A DNA stretch of 64,000 nucleotides from Burkholderiales bacterium. Lineage in GTDB: Bacteria; Pseudomonadota; Gammaproteobacteria; Burkholderiales; Burkholderiaceae_C. Positions 22,748-31,757 of the stretch are shown here, one piece after another. The position numbers and the translations under genes are program-made. Location: the NCBI GenBank assembly GCA_028868825.1, contig JAGWTU010000027.1:1-64000 (forward strand), in the 5' to 3' direction. Each line of letters opens with the position of its first letter. Positions within the stretch are counted from its first letter, which is position 1. The notes under the pieces were generated by a model that saw nothing but the letters and a program-made list of their open reading frames with translations, did no database searches and was not told where the DNA came from.

Positions 22748-23557
22748 ATGCAGCTGCTCGGCGTCGATTTCAGCAGCGCACCGTCGCGGCGCAAGCCCAT
22801 CACCGCCGCGCATGGCGAACTCGTCGGCGCCGTGCTGCGCCTGCAGCGAGTCGACGCGCTGCCGACGCTGGCCGATTTCGAGGCGCTGCTGGCCGCGCCC
22901 GGGCCCTGGTTCGGCGCCTTCGATTTCCCGTTCGGTCTGCCGCGCGCCTTCGTCGACGACCTCGGGCTCGGCGCCACCACCGAGGCCGTGATCGGCGAGC
23001 TGCGCCGCCGCTGCCCGAGCCGCATGAGCTGGCGCGCGCTCGTCGATGCCTGGGGCACCGGCCGCCCGGCCGGCCAGCGCCTCGTGCACCGCGCGACCGA
23101 TCTCGCGCTGCCGGGGTTGCGCTCGACGAGCCCGCTGCAGACGCGCTACGTGCCGGTGGGCTTCATGTACTACGAGGGCCTGGCGCGGCTCGTCGCCGCC
23201 GGCGTGCACCTGCCGGGCCTGCGCGAGGGCGACGCCGCGCGGGTGGCCGTCGAGGGCTACCCGGGCCTGCTCGCCCACGAACTCATCGGCCGGCGCTCGT
23301 ACAAGAACGATCCCGGCGCCGACCGGCTGATCGCGCGCAAGGACATCGTCGACGCGCTCGAGCAGGGGCGCGGCGGCCTGGGCCTGCGGCTCAAGCTCGG
23401 CCACGCGCTGCGCGAGGCGCTCGTCGACGACGCCGGCGGCGACCGCCTCGACGCCGTGCTGTGCCTGATGCAGGCCGGCTGGGCGGTCGGTCAGCCGGCT
23501 TGGGGCATGCCCGAGACGGTCGACGCGGTCGAAGGCTGGATCGTCGGATCGGGTTGA
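22748..23557 (+). CDS. DUF429-family protein
   Basis: 269 residues beginning MQLLGVDFSSAPSRRKPI, the DUF429 start with an RNase H-like acidic strand (GVDFSSA), then AFDFPFGLPRAFV and VEGYPGLLAHELIG and RLDAVLCLMQAGWA. These motifs suggest a nuclease-like fold, but function is unknown in the family. Two bases after the EamA gene. Its stop TGA directly abuts the stop of the convergent gene at 23558. Confidence 0.85.
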   Translation: MQLLGVDFSSAPSRRKPITAAHGELVGAVLRLQRVDALPTLADFEALLAAPGPWFGAFDFPFGLPRAFVDDLGLGATTEAVIGELRRRCPSRMSWRALVDAWGTGRPAGQRLVHRATDLALPGLRSTSPLQTRYVPVGFMYYEGLARLVAAGVHLPGLREGDAARVAVEGYPGLLAHELIGRRSYKNDPGADRLIARKDIVDALEQGRGGLGLRLKLGHALREALVDDAGGDRLDAVLCLMQAGWAVGQPAWGMPETVDAVEGWIVGSG

Positions 23558-24352
23558 TCAGGCCGCCGCCGCGGCCCGCGCCGCGGCGAGAAAGTCCTGC
23601 AGCATCGGCCTGTCGTCGAGCGTTTCCGCGTCGCCCAGCGGGTGGAACTCGGGATGCCACTGGACGCCGGCGACGAAGCTCGGGCCCCGCCAGCGCACGG
23701 CCTCAATCAGCCCGTCCTGCAGGCAGTGCGCCTCGACCGTGAATTCGTCGGCCAGGCGCTTGATCGCCTGGTGGTGGATGCTGTTCGTGCGCGCCCGCGA
23801 CTGGCCCGGATAGAGCGCGGCGAGCCGCGTGCCGGGGACGAATTCGATCTCGTGGCGATGCCTCTCGTAGAGGCCGTGGACATGGTGCTCGACCTCGGTC
23901 GGATGCAGCGTCGGGATGTCCTGCAGCAGCGTGCCGCCCCAGGCGACGTTGAGCAGCTGCAGCCCGCGGCAGATCCCGAACACCGGCTTGCCGGCGGCGA
24001 CGAAGGCGCGCAGCAGGTCGATCTCGTAGCGGTCGCGGATGCGGTCGCCCTGCCAGTCGACATGGCCCGGCGTCTCGCCGTAGGACTCGGGGGCGACGTC
24101 GTTGCCGCCCTGCAGCACGAGGCCGTCGAGCGCGGCGGCGTAGTCGTGCAGGTCGAGGTCGCTGCGCAGCACGACGCTGGTGGCGTCGACGGCGGGCACC
24201 ATCACCGCCATGGCGCCGCCGCCGAGCAGCCAATGGGCGACCGATTGTTCGAGGTAATGCAGCGTCCGCGTCCAGACGCCTTGCGCCGGCATGCCGGCCA
24301 CGCCGGGGTAGAAGATGCGCGCCGAGACGCCGATCAGCAGGGGCCTGTCCAT
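23558..24352 (-). CDS. Class I glutamine-amidotransferase-like hydrolase (peptidase C26, PuuD-like)
   Basis: 264 residues. Resembles gamma-glutamyl-GABA hydrolase: nucleophile Cys in PVFGICRGLQLLN, oxyanion GGNDVAPESYGE, and catalytic His-Glu in VQWHPEFHP. Such enzymes release glutamate from gamma-glutamyl-GABA in putrescine breakdown. An aldehyde dehydrogenase of the succinate-semialdehyde type is far away at 60935; no other puu genes are seen. Start at 24352 chosen over 24391. It ends at the tail of the arginase operon, and arginase feeds polyamine metabolism. Confidence 0.88.
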   Translation of the reverse strand: MDRPLLIGVSARIFYPGVAGMPAQGVWTRTLHYLEQSVAHWLLGGGAMAVMVPAVDATSVVLRSDLDLHDYAAALDGLVLQGGNDVAPESYGETPGHVDWQGDRIRDRYEIDLLRAFVAAGKPVFGICRGLQLLNVAWGGTLLQDIPTLHPTEVEHHVHGLYERHRHEIEFVPGTRLAALYPGQSRARTNSIHHQAIKRLADEFTVEAHCLQDGLIEAVRWRGPSFVAGVQWHPEFHPLGDAETLDDRPMLQDFLAAARAAAAA

Positions 24353-24387
24353 CGAGTGTGGAATGATGCACCGGTGCGGGCGCGGCG

Positions 24388-25386
24388 TCATTCGCCGTCG
24401 GATTCGCCCATGTCGTCGTTCTCGTCGCGGGCCTTGTGCACGCGCTGCTGCAGCCGTTCGGCCAGCGGCGCCATCTCGGCGACGAGCTGCTGCGTCGGTA
24501 CCGTGCCGCCCCAGCGCAGCGCCGGCAGCGGCAACGTGCTCATGTAGGGCGCGCCGTACAGGCGGTCGCTGGCGCGTTCGTTGAACGCCAGCCAGATGCC
24601 GCTCGCGGCCAGCGCCAGCGTCGCCAGCGACGCCGTCGCCGCGCGGCGGTGCAGCGGCAGCACGTGCACGAGGTGCGCACGCACCAGCAGCACGGTCAGC
24701 AGCGCGCCGACCGGCCCCTCGAGGCGCCACAGCCAGGGTTGGGCCAGCGTGGCCGCGACCTGCGGCAGCAGCACGCCGACGAGGTCGATCGCGACGAGCC
24801 AGGGCAGCGCGATGCGCAGGTGGGCGACGAAATCGAAGCGGTGCTGGAACAGCTTGGACATCAGCGCCCAGACGGCGCACCAGATCGCGATCACCAGCGG
24901 GATCGCGGCCAGCGAGGGCAGCCAGTTGACGAAATCGGCGCCCGGGTCGAGCGAGAGCCAGCGCGTGCCCAGCACGATCGCGGCCAGCGCCGCCAGCAGC
25001 AGCGGGATCGACAGCCGGCGCACCGGCACGGGCGCCGTCAACGGCTGCTCGGCCGCGAGCGCCTCGCCCGGCAGGCGCAGCCGCAGCCGCGTCTGGCCGA
25101 GCTGCAGCGCGGCGCCGCCGCTGGCGAGTTCGGCGCCGCTGGCGGCGTCGACCGTGCGGCCGTCGACGAGCGCGCCGTTGATCGTCGACCCCAGCTGCAG
25201 ACGCAGCCGGCCGACCTCGTCGGGGGCGATCGACGCGTGATGGGCGGCGACATGCGGGTCGTCGATGACGATGTCGTTGTCGATCGCGCGCCCCAGCGTC
25301 AGCGGCCAGGCCGCGACGTCGATCGTGCGCAGTGCACGACCGTCGCGGTCGGTGACCTCGATCAATGCGATGCGGGCGTGACCCAT
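24388..25386 (-). CDS. FHA-domain multispanning membrane protein
   Basis: 332 residues. N-terminal FHA domain (about 5-105: PLTLGRAIDNDIVIDDPHVA, AHHASI, STINGALVDG) followed by about five TM helices (starting IPLLLAALAAIVLGT) and a charged acidic tail. The start at 25386 lies 25 bases inside the upstream protease gene, implying translational coupling. The FHA Arg and His are kept, but the Asn of the ligand loop is in INGA. Probably a cytoplasmic phosphothreonine reader tethered to the membrane. No known full-length family recognised. Confidence 0.82.
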   Translation of the reverse strand: MGHARIALIEVTDRDGRALRTIDVAAWPLTLGRAIDNDIVIDDPHVAAHHASIAPDEVGRLRLQLGSTINGALVDGRTVDAASGAELASGGAALQLGQTRLRLRLPGEALAAEQPLTAPVPVRRLSIPLLLAALAAIVLGTRWLSLDPGADFVNWLPSLAAIPLVIAIWCAVWALMSKLFQHRFDFVAHLRIALPWLVAIDLVGVLLPQVAATLAQPWLWRLEGPVGALLTVLLVRAHLVHVLPLHRRAATASLATLALAASGIWLAFNERASDRLYGAPYMSTLPLPALRWGGTVPTQQLVAEMAPLAERLQQRVHKARDENDDMGESDGE

Positions 25387-26741
25387 GCGTATCCGTCGAG
25401 GTAATGCTGCGCCAGCCGCTGCGCGCTGTCGAAGGCGATGCCATGGGCGTCGAAGCGGCCCTGGGCGCCGATCTGCGAGCCGTCCAGCGTGGCGGCGAGC
25501 ACGCTGAGGTCGTACAGGCCCTCGAGCTTCTTGTACGCGCGCAGGCAGACGACGGCCTTCAGCGGCAGGCCCTGGCTCGCGACCTGGCGCTCGACGCATT
25601 GCGCCGCCGTCAGCTGGGCGTCGTTGCTGCCCATGAACTCGTTGCGAAAGCTCGCCGAATAGCGCTGCGCGAAACGCAGCGCGCCGATGCGGCCGCCGTC
25701 GTAGGCCTCGTGGCGCACGACCAGGAAGCCGGTCTGCAGCGTCGGGCTGACGTAGATGCGGCTGTCCATCGCGCAGTCCGAGCGCTCGAACTGCAGCCCG
25801 TGCTGGGCCTGCGGCGAGCCGCGTCCCCAGCAGCGCATGAAGTCCTCGCGCGGCACCGGGATGCGGTAACGCGCATGGCCGGCGCTGCGCCAGGGCAGGG
25901 CGATGAAGCGTGCCGTCAGATCGGCCTGGTGCGTCATCAGCTGGCGCGTGATCTCGGCCCAGGCCGGCGTCGTCAGCGGCTTGGCGTCGCGGCCGCGTTC
26001 GATCAGCGCCGCCACCGCCGCCGCCGGCACGAGGAAGCTGACCTGCTCGCCGTCGCGCCGCGCGGCGACGTTGACGCCGATCAGCCGGCCCTGGTCGTCG
26101 ACGGCCGGGCCGCCGCTCATGCCCGGGCTCAGCGAGCCGCCGAAGAACAGCGTCGGCACGAAGCCGCGCTCGGCCAGGCCGTTGTAGTTGCCCTCGGCGA
26201 CGGCGAAGCCGACATCGAGCGGGTTGCCCAGCGAATAGATGCGCGCGCCGCGCGCCAGCGGCTGCGCTTCGGGCCGCAGCGCGACGGCGCCGCGCCCGGC
26301 CAGCGGCTCCGGGTCGGCCGGACGCAGCAGCGCGAGGTCGTGCACGACGTCGAAGGCCAGCAGTTCGAGCGCGCCCTGGCGGCCGTCGACGCTGGCGTAG
26401 ACGAGCCGGTAGCGCGACGGCTGCAGCGCGTACTGGCTGACGACGTGGTAGTTCGTGATCAGGTGGCGGCCGTCGTCGACGAGAAAGCCCGAGCCGACCG
26501 AGGCCTGGCTGTCCTGCGTCTTCAGCAGCGTGCGCACCTGCAGCAGCAGCGGCCGCGTGCGCTCGTAGATGCGCTGGCCGGCGCCGGTGATCGTCGGCTC
26601 GGCCGCGCTGGCGGCGGCTTCGGCGGCGACGGGCGGCGTCTGCGGTCCAGGTGGCGTCGCGGCGAGCGCCGGCGCGCAGGCGCCGAGCAGCCAGAGGAAG
26701 GACGCGCCCGTGAGCAGACGGCGGAGGCGGGGAAGCGTCAT
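25362..26741 (-). CDS. Trypsin-like serine protease, probable lipoprotein
   Basis: 459 residues. Signal segment ends in a possible lipobox (LLGAC, Cys21), so it may be lipid-anchored in the envelope. Trypsin-like domain about 60-255 with the triad His in ITNYHVV, Asp in VVHDLALL, Ser in GMSGGPAVDD. The C-terminal half (about 260-459) is unassigned, with Cys-containing segments. ATG at 26741 overlaps the arginase stop (ATGA); its own stop lies inside the FHA gene. Confidence 0.87.
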   Translation of the reverse strand: MTLPRLRRLLTGASFLWLLGACAPALAATPPGPQTPPVAAEAAASAAEPTITGAGQRIYERTRPLLLQVRTLLKTQDSQASVGSGFLVDDGRHLITNYHVVSQYALQPSRYRLVYASVDGRQGALELLAFDVVHDLALLRPADPEPLAGRGAVALRPEAQPLARGARIYSLGNPLDVGFAVAEGNYNGLAERGFVPTLFFGGSLSPGMSGGPAVDDQGRLIGVNVAARRDGEQVSFLVPAAAVAALIERGRDAKPLTTPAWAEITRQLMTHQADLTARFIALPWRSAGHARYRIPVPREDFMRCWGRGSPQAQHGLQFERSDCAMDSRIYVSPTLQTGFLVVRHEAYDGGRIGALRFAQRYSASFRNEFMGSNDAQLTAAQCVERQVASQGLPLKAVVCLRAYKKLEGLYDLSVLAATLDGSQIGAQGRFDAHGIAFDSAQRLAQHYLDGYAWVTPASH

Positions 26742-27661
26742 TTCCTCATGAGGGTGCTTTTGCCAAAAAGACTCTCGATCAGATCGACAGCGAGGTTGGC
26801 GGTCTTGTTGCGCAGGTCCAGCGCCGGGTTCAGCTCCATCACGTCCAGGCTGGCGAGGCGGCCGGTGTCGGCGATCATCTCCATGCACAGCTGGGCCTCG
26901 CGATATGTCGGCCCGCCAGGCACCGTCGTGCCGACGCCGGGGGCGATCTCGGGGTCGAGGAAATCGACGTCGAAGCTGACGTGCAGATGCGTCTTCTCGT
27001 CGAGCGTCGCCAGCGCCAGCTCCATCGTGTGGCGCATCCCCATCTCGTCGATGTAGCGCATGTCGAAGACCTCGAGCCCGGCCTCGTGGACGAAGCGCTT
27101 CTCGCCGGCGTCGACGCTGCGGATGCCGATCTGGCGCACCTCGCGCGGCAGCAGCGCCGGCACGGTGCCGCCGATCGAGGTCAGCGCCGCCGGTCCATGG
27201 CCGCACAGGCAGGCCACCGGCATGCCGTGGATGTTGCCGCTGGGCGTCAGCGTGCTGGTGTTGAAGTCGGCATGGGCGTCGAGCCAGAGCACGCGCAGCT
27301 TGCGTCCGCGCTCGCGGCAATGGCGCGCGACGGCGCTGATGCTGCCGATGCCCAGGCTGTGGTCGCCGCCGAGCAGGATCGGCAGCCGGCCGCGCTGCAG
27401 CTCGCCATGCACGGCGTCGTGGACGCTGCGGTTCCAGGCCTCGACCTCGGCGAGGTGGCGATAGCCGTCCACCGGCGGCAACCAGGGGTTGGCTGGCCCG
27501 CTGAGGTTGCCGAGGTCCTCGACCTCGAGCCCCTGGCCCTGCAGCATCGCGGCGATGCCGGCCACGCGCAGCGCCTCCGGCCCCATGCTCGCGCCGCGCG
27601 CGCCGGCGCCGATGTCGGTCGGCGCGCCGATGAGGCTGATGATGGCTTGCGGTGCGGCCAT
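26738..27661 (-). CDS. rocF: Arginase
   Basis: Hydrolyses arginine to ornithine and urea with a binuclear Mn centre. 307 residues (family about 300). Metal ligands: GGDHSLG, WLDAHADFNT and SFDVDFLDPEIAPGVGT; substrate loop NTSTLTPSGNIHGMP. Start at 27661; 2 bases after the LOG gene stop; its stop overlaps the protease start by ATGA. Sits in an unexpected operon with a protease and an FHA protein. Confidence 0.95.
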   Translation of the reverse strand: MAAPQAIISLIGAPTDIGAGARGASMGPEALRVAGIAAMLQGQGLEVEDLGNLSGPANPWLPPVDGYRHLAEVEAWNRSVHDAVHGELQRGRLPILLGGDHSLGIGSISAVARHCRERGRKLRVLWLDAHADFNTSTLTPSGNIHGMPVACLCGHGPAALTSIGGTVPALLPREVRQIGIRSVDAGEKRFVHEAGLEVFDMRYIDEMGMRHTMELALATLDEKTHLHVSFDVDFLDPEIAPGVGTTVPGGPTYREAQLCMEMIADTGRLASLDVMELNPALDLRNKTANLAVDLIESLFGKSTLMRK

Positions 27662-27663
27662 CG

Positions 27664-28572
27664 TCAGATGTCGAGCGCGAATTCGCCGATGCCGGTCACC
27701 GGCAGGTCGAAGCCGTAATGCGCCGCCAGCACCTCCCAGGCCTCCTCGGCCGTCTCGACATAGCGGAACAGGCCGAGGTCGGCGGCGCCGATCATGCCGG
27801 TCTCGACGAGGAAGTCGAAGTCGATCAGGCGCTCCCAGAACTCGCGCCCGAAGAGCAGGATCGGCCGCTTGCGGCTCTTGCCGGTCTGCACCAGCGTCAT
27901 CGTCTCGAACAGCTCGTCGAGCGTGCCGAAGCCGCCCGGAAAGCACACGAGCGCGATGCTGCGCATCAGGAAATGCATCTTGCGCAGCGCGAAATAGTGG
28001 AATTGGAAGCAGAGCTCGGGCGTGATGTAGGGGTTGGGCGCCTGCTCGTGCGGCAGCACGATGTTCAGCCCCAGGCTCTTGCCGCCGACCTCGAACGCGC
28101 CGCGGTTGCCGGCTTCCATGATGCCGGGGCCGCCGCCGGTGACGACGTAGATCGGTGTCGCCAGTGCTCGCGAATGCGAGGTGGTGAGAGCGGCGAAGCG
28201 CCGCGCCTCGTCGTAGTAGCGGCTCATCACGGCCGCCGTCTCGGCGCGGCGGACGGCCTGCGCGTCGCCCTGGCTGTGCGCCGCGGCGAGCGCGGCGGCG
28301 GCGACATCGGGCGGCTGGATGCGGGCGCTGCCGAAGATGACGATCGTCGACTCGATGCCCTGTTCCTGCTGCACCAACTCGGCCTTCAGCAGCTCGAGCT
28401 GCATGCGCACCGGGCGCAGTTCCTCGCGCACGAGGAAGGCGCTGTCCGTGAAGGCGAGGCGGTAGGCGCTCTCGGGTCCGGCGTAGCGGTCGGGTGCCGC
28501 GGCGGCGCGCGCCTCCTGCTCGGCCGAGGGGAAATTGCGCTCGCCGAGCAGCGACTTGGGAGGTGCGGTCAT
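27664..28572 (-). CDS. LOG-family nucleotide 5'-monophosphate phosphoribohydrolase-like protein
   Basis: 302 residues, Rossmann-like, with the LOG signatures GGGPGIMEAGNRGAFE and PGGFGTLDELFE. LOG proteins cleave (cytokinin) nucleoside monophosphates, and many bacterial members act on purine NMPs; they were once called lysine decarboxylases. The N-terminal ~100 residues (MTAPPKSLLGERNFPSAE) are longer than in short LOGs, matching a longer bacterial subgroup. 9 bases after moeB, 2 bases before arginase. Confidence 0.88.
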   Translation of the reverse strand: MTAPPKSLLGERNFPSAEQEARAAAAPDRYAGPESAYRLAFTDSAFLVREELRPVRMQLELLKAELVQQEQGIESTIVIFGSARIQPPDVAAAALAAAHSQGDAQAVRRAETAAVMSRYYDEARRFAALTTSHSRALATPIYVVTGGGPGIMEAGNRGAFEVGGKSLGLNIVLPHEQAPNPYITPELCFQFHYFALRKMHFLMRSIALVCFPGGFGTLDELFETMTLVQTGKSRKRPILLFGREFWERLIDFDFLVETGMIGAADLGLFRYVETAEEAWEVLAAHYGFDLPVTGIGEFALDI

Positions 28573-28581
28573 CGGGCGAGC

Positions 28582-29364
28582 TTAACGCGACGCGGCGGCT
28601 TCGAGCGCCGCGCCCTTGCGATCGGCGCAGACGGCGCAGCCGCTCTGGCGCGGCAGCCGCAGGTCGGTCCATTCCATGCTGCGCGCGTCCAGCATCAGCA
28701 GCCGGCCGGCGAGCGAGCGGGCGCCGGGCAGCAGCAGCTTGATCGCTTCGGCCGCCTGCATCGCGCCGACGATGCCCACGAGCGGGGCGAACACGCCCAT
28801 CGTCGAGCAGGCCACGTCCTCGTGCGCGGCGTCGGCGGGGAACAGGCAGGCGTAGCACGGTGCGGCGGCGTCGCGCGTGTCATAGACCGCGATCTGCGCG
28901 TCCCAGCCGATCGCCGCGCCCGAGACCAGCGGCCGGCCGTGGCGCACGCAGGCGGCGTTGACGGCGTGGCGGGTGCGGAAGTTGTCGCAGCAGTCGAGCA
29001 CGACGTCGACCTGCGGCAGCAGTTCGTCGAGCAGCGCCGCGTCGGCGCGCCGCACGAGCGCGCGCAGCCGCAGGTCGGGGTTGATCGCCGCCAGCGTCGC
29101 CTGCACCGACAGCGCCTTGGGCTGGCCGATGCGCGACTGGTCGTGCGCGATCTGGCGCTGCAGGTTCGTGAGGTCGACATCGTCGTCGTCGACGACGGTG
29201 ATGCGGCCGACGCCGGCCGTGCCCAGGTACATCGCCGCCGGCGAACCGAGGCCGCCGGCGCCGATCACCAGCGCATGCGCGGCGAGCAGCGCGCGCTGGC
29301 CCTCGATGCCGATCTCGTCGAGCAGCAGGTGGCGCGCATAGCGCAGGAGTTGCTGGTCGTCCAT
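28582..29364 (-). CDS. moeB: MoeB/ThiF-type adenylyltransferase
   Basis: 260 residues. Adenylates the C-terminus of a sulfur carrier (MoaD or ThiS) for molybdopterin or thiamin synthesis. ATP-binding Rossmann motif VIGAGGLGSPAAMYL, then DDVDLTNLQRQIAH, DCCDNFRTRH, catalytic Cys region ACSTMGVF, and two zinc CxxC pairs (CYAC, CAVC). Whether it serves molybdopterin or thiamin is not determined. First gene of the minus-strand operon ending at the FHA protein; 64 bases after ctpA. Confidence 0.92.
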   Translation of the reverse strand: MDDQQLLRYARHLLLDEIGIEGQRALLAAHALVIGAGGLGSPAAMYLGTAGVGRITVVDDDDVDLTNLQRQIAHDQSRIGQPKALSVQATLAAINPDLRLRALVRRADAALLDELLPQVDVVLDCCDNFRTRHAVNAACVRHGRPLVSGAAIGWDAQIAVYDTRDAAAPCYACLFPADAAHEDVACSTMGVFAPLVGIVGAMQAAEAIKLLLPGARSLAGRLLMLDARSMEWTDLRLPRQSGCAVCADRKGAALEAAASR

Positions 29365-29428
29365 CGATGAATGAATGACGCGCGAGCGGCCGCGGCGCCG
29401 GTGGCCGGCGAGGCGGCCGCGCCGGCGA

Positions 29429-30874
29429 CTACTTGCCCGGCTTGGGCGTGGCCGGGGCCTCGGCGCGCTGCTCGGCGGCCGCCGTCTTGCTCGCCAGCAC
29501 GGGCAGGCCGCGCAGCTCGTTTAGCGCCTGCTGCAGCGGGAAGTCCTGGGCGCTGCCGAACTCGGGCAGCGGCTTCGGGTCACGCGCCTTGGCCAGCGCT
29601 TCCTCGACCTTCAGGCGGGCTTCCTCGCGCGCCTTCTCGGCCGCCGGGTCGGGCTTCTCGTTGGCGCCGACGAGGTGCTTGTCGAGATCGGCCTCGCGCA
29701 CCGCGAGCGCCGCGTAGACATTGCCGGCGGCCGTCTCGTCGAGCCAGACATCGGGGACGATGCCCGTGCCCTGGATCGAGCGCCCGCTGGGCGTGTAGTA
29801 GCGCGCCGTCGTGATCTTCAGCGCCGTCTCGCCGGGCAGCGGGCGCACCGTCTGGACCGAGCCCTTGCCGAAGGTCTGCGCGCCCATGATCTTGGCGCGA
29901 TGCGTGTCCTGCAGCGCGCCGGCGACGATCTCGCTGGCCGAGGCCGAGCCCTGGTTGACGAGCACGACCAGCGGCACCGTCTTCAGCGCCGCCGGCAGCT
30001 TGCGCAGCGGGTCGCTGCCGCGGCGGGCGTAGTAGTCGGGGTTGGCGCGGAAGGTCGCCTTCGATTCGGGGATCTGGCCGTTCGTCGAGACGACGACGGC
30101 GTCGGCCGGCAGGAAGGCGGCCGAGATCGCAACGGCGGCATCGAGCAGACCGCCCGGGTCGTTGCGCAGGTCGAGCACGAGGCCCTTGAGATGCGGGTCC
30201 TGCTTGTAGAGGTCGTCGAGCTTGGCGACGAAGTCGTCGACCGTGCGGTCCTGGAACTGGCTGACGCGGATCCAGCCGTAGCCCGGCGCCGGCATGCTGG
30301 CGCGCACGCTCTGCATGCGGATCTCCTCGCGCACGATGGTCACCGGGAAGCTGCGGTTCTCGGCCTTGCGGTAGACGACGAGGACGACCTTCGTGTTGGG
30401 CTCGCCGCGCATGCGCTTGACGGCCTGGTCGACGGTCAGGCCCTTGACCGGCGTCTCGTCGATGCGCGTGATGAGGTCACCGGGCTTGAGTCCGGCGCGG
30501 AACGCCGGCGAGCCCTCGATCGGCGAGACGACCTTGACGAGGCCGTCCTCCATGCCCATCTCGATGCCGATGCCGACGAAGCGGCCGCCCGTCACCTCGC
30601 GAAATTCCTTGTAGCTCTTCTTGTCGAAATACTGGCTGTGCGGGTCGAGCCCGGCGACCATGCCGGCGATGGCGTCGTCGATGAGCTTCTTCTCGTCGAC
30701 GGGCTCGACATACTCGGCCTTGATGCGGTCGAACACGGCCGCGAGCTGCTGCACTTCCTCGAGCGGCAGGGGCGACGTCGTGTTGCGCGCCTGCGCCTGG
30801 AACTGCATCGTCGTGAGCGCGCCGGCGAACACGCCCAGGGTGAGCAGGCCAACGACTTTCAACTTGGAACCCAT
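29429..30874 (-). CDS. ctpA: S41 carboxy-terminal processing peptidase
   Basis: Periplasmic or membrane-anchored PDZ protease that trims or degrades exported proteins. 481 residues: N-terminal TM/signal (VVGLLTLGVFAGALTTM), family N-domain, PDZ (about 100-180), and the S41 core with the catalytic Ser in NQGSASASEIVAGAL and Lys in GAQTFGKGSVQT. A Lys/Glu-rich tail (about 400-440) may be coiled. Start 30874 puts the hydrophobic segment at the N-terminus. The island inserts about 170 bases upstream of this gene. Confidence 0.94.
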   Translation of the reverse strand: MGSKLKVVGLLTLGVFAGALTTMQFQAQARNTTSPLPLEEVQQLAAVFDRIKAEYVEPVDEKKLIDDAIAGMVAGLDPHSQYFDKKSYKEFREVTGGRFVGIGIEMGMEDGLVKVVSPIEGSPAFRAGLKPGDLITRIDETPVKGLTVDQAVKRMRGEPNTKVVLVVYRKAENRSFPVTIVREEIRMQSVRASMPAPGYGWIRVSQFQDRTVDDFVAKLDDLYKQDPHLKGLVLDLRNDPGGLLDAAVAISAAFLPADAVVVSTNGQIPESKATFRANPDYYARRGSDPLRKLPAALKTVPLVVLVNQGSASASEIVAGALQDTHRAKIMGAQTFGKGSVQTVRPLPGETALKITTARYYTPSGRSIQGTGIVPDVWLDETAAGNVYAALAVREADLDKHLVGANEKPDPAAEKAREEARLKVEEALAKARDPKPLPEFGSAQDFPLQQALNELRGLPVLASKTAAAEQRAEAPATPKPGK

Positions 30875-30970
30875 GTCGGTTCGCCTTTCGGGACGGGGGA
30901 GCGCAGGTCCGCGCAGTATAGGACTGGGGCCGATTTTGATCCGCGACCGGTGCGAAAGTTGCAAGCGCGT

Positions 30971-30987
30971 GGCGCGCAGCGCGCGCC
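30971..30987. terminator. GC hairpin between ctpA and the island's left end
   Basis: GGCGCGC AGC GCGCGCC, a perfect 7-bp stem with 3-base loop. Before island insertion this would have lain just downstream of the tRNA-Arg gene on the minus strand, so it could have been its terminator; no T-tract follows. Confidence 0.3.
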
Positions 30988-31044
30988 GATCGTGAGGCTT
31001 TGCTCGCCCCGGCGCGCGACGCCGCCGGCGACGGTCGCTTGCGT

Positions 31045-31067
31045 TGGTCCCTCCGACAGGAATCGAA
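31045..31067. repeat. attL: 23-base attachment core
   Basis: Begins TGGTCCCTCCGACAGG and ends ATCGAA; identical to 42457-42479, which is the 3' end of tRNA-Arg including CCA. The flanking bases differ, so the match ends cleanly at both sides. Confidence 0.95.
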
Positions 31068-31459
31068 AATTGCGCGCAACGCGTTGTTTTTGCGCTATAT
31101 GTTACGACCGCGGATGCTGTCGTTCCCCCATTTGTTCCCCCAATGCATCGATCTGTCCGCACTCCCGGCTCCTGGCGCGGTGAGTCTTGAGTGATTCGAG
31201 TGAGCGGTCACTTCGTGTCAAATCTGACAGCCGAAAAGCGGCGCTGGACAATCGCGGTAGGGTCAGAAGCGGCACCGATCTCGAAGTGGAGATCAGCAAC
31301 GTGGATCCGGAAAGTGGAAGGCCCCAACGTGCTACCAACACCAAGGGGCCCCCGGGACGCAGTGCATCCATGTCGTCAAGCGAGTCGACTGGGTCACTTT
31401 ACCAGAATCCTGCCCTCGGCGGGAAGGCGGCGCGCCCGGGTTCATCAACTTCAATTGGG
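31068..31459. other. Island left-end region without a convincing gene
   Basis: About 390 bases holding the arm repeats (31122-31141) and sequence open in two frames (a + extension of the regulator ORF back to 31187, and a - ORF at 31102-31371), neither with recognisable protein features or a clear ribosome binding site. Likely contains the promoter of the regulator gene. Confidence 0.45.
31122..31141 (+). repeat. Two left integrase arm-type repeats (GTTCCCCC)
   Basis: GTTCCCCC at 31122-31129 and 31134-31141, 12 bases apart, 54 bases inside attL. The same octamer occurs five times near the other end. Distance and pairing suggest arm-type binding sites for the N-terminal domain of the integrase. 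Confidence 0.7.
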
Positions 31460-31753
31460 ATGAGCATGGGCAAGATGACGCCGAGCGCGAAGCGCGCAAC
31501 ACCGGCCGCGATGACTGCGGCCACGACAACTGCCAGCCGCACCGCTGAGGTGCTGAACAACTTCGACCGCTTGCCCGACGTCGCTCGGGTACGCGTGCCG
31601 GTGGTTGCAGCGCTGTTCGGTATATCAGAGCCGACCGCGTGGCGCTGGTCGAGGGAGGGGAAACTGCCCCAGCCGGCGCGACACGGGGCGCGGATGACGA
31701 CGTGGGGCGTCGGAGCGCTGCGCCGTGCGCTGGCCGAACTGGCAGCGGGGTGA
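31460..31753 (+). CDS. AlpA-like helix-turn-helix regulator
   Basis: About 97 residues. The C-terminal ~55 form a winged-helix/MerR-like HTH as in AlpA/excisionase proteins: VRVPVVAALFGISEPTAWRW, then SREGKLPQPARHGARMTTWG and VGALRRALAEL. AlpA-type proteins commonly switch on excision or early genes of P4-like elements. The start is uncertain: ATG codons at 31460, 31466 and 31475 are all possible; the frame is open to 31187 but the extension looks non-coding. Confidence 0.75.
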   Translation: MSMGKMTPSAKRATPAAMTAATTTASRTAEVLNNFDRLPDVARVRVPVVAALFGISEPTAWRWSREGKLPQPARHGARMTTWGVGALRRALAELAAG

Positions 31754-31757
31754 GTGC

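Noticed and set aside
31102..31371. Minus-strand ORF of 89 codons at the island left end
   Set aside because: Overlaps the arm repeats and has no recognisable features.
31187..31459. N-terminal extension of the AlpA-like ORF
   Set aside because: Open frame only; Ser/Arg low complexity, no ribosome binding site, overlaps arm-repeat neighbourhood.
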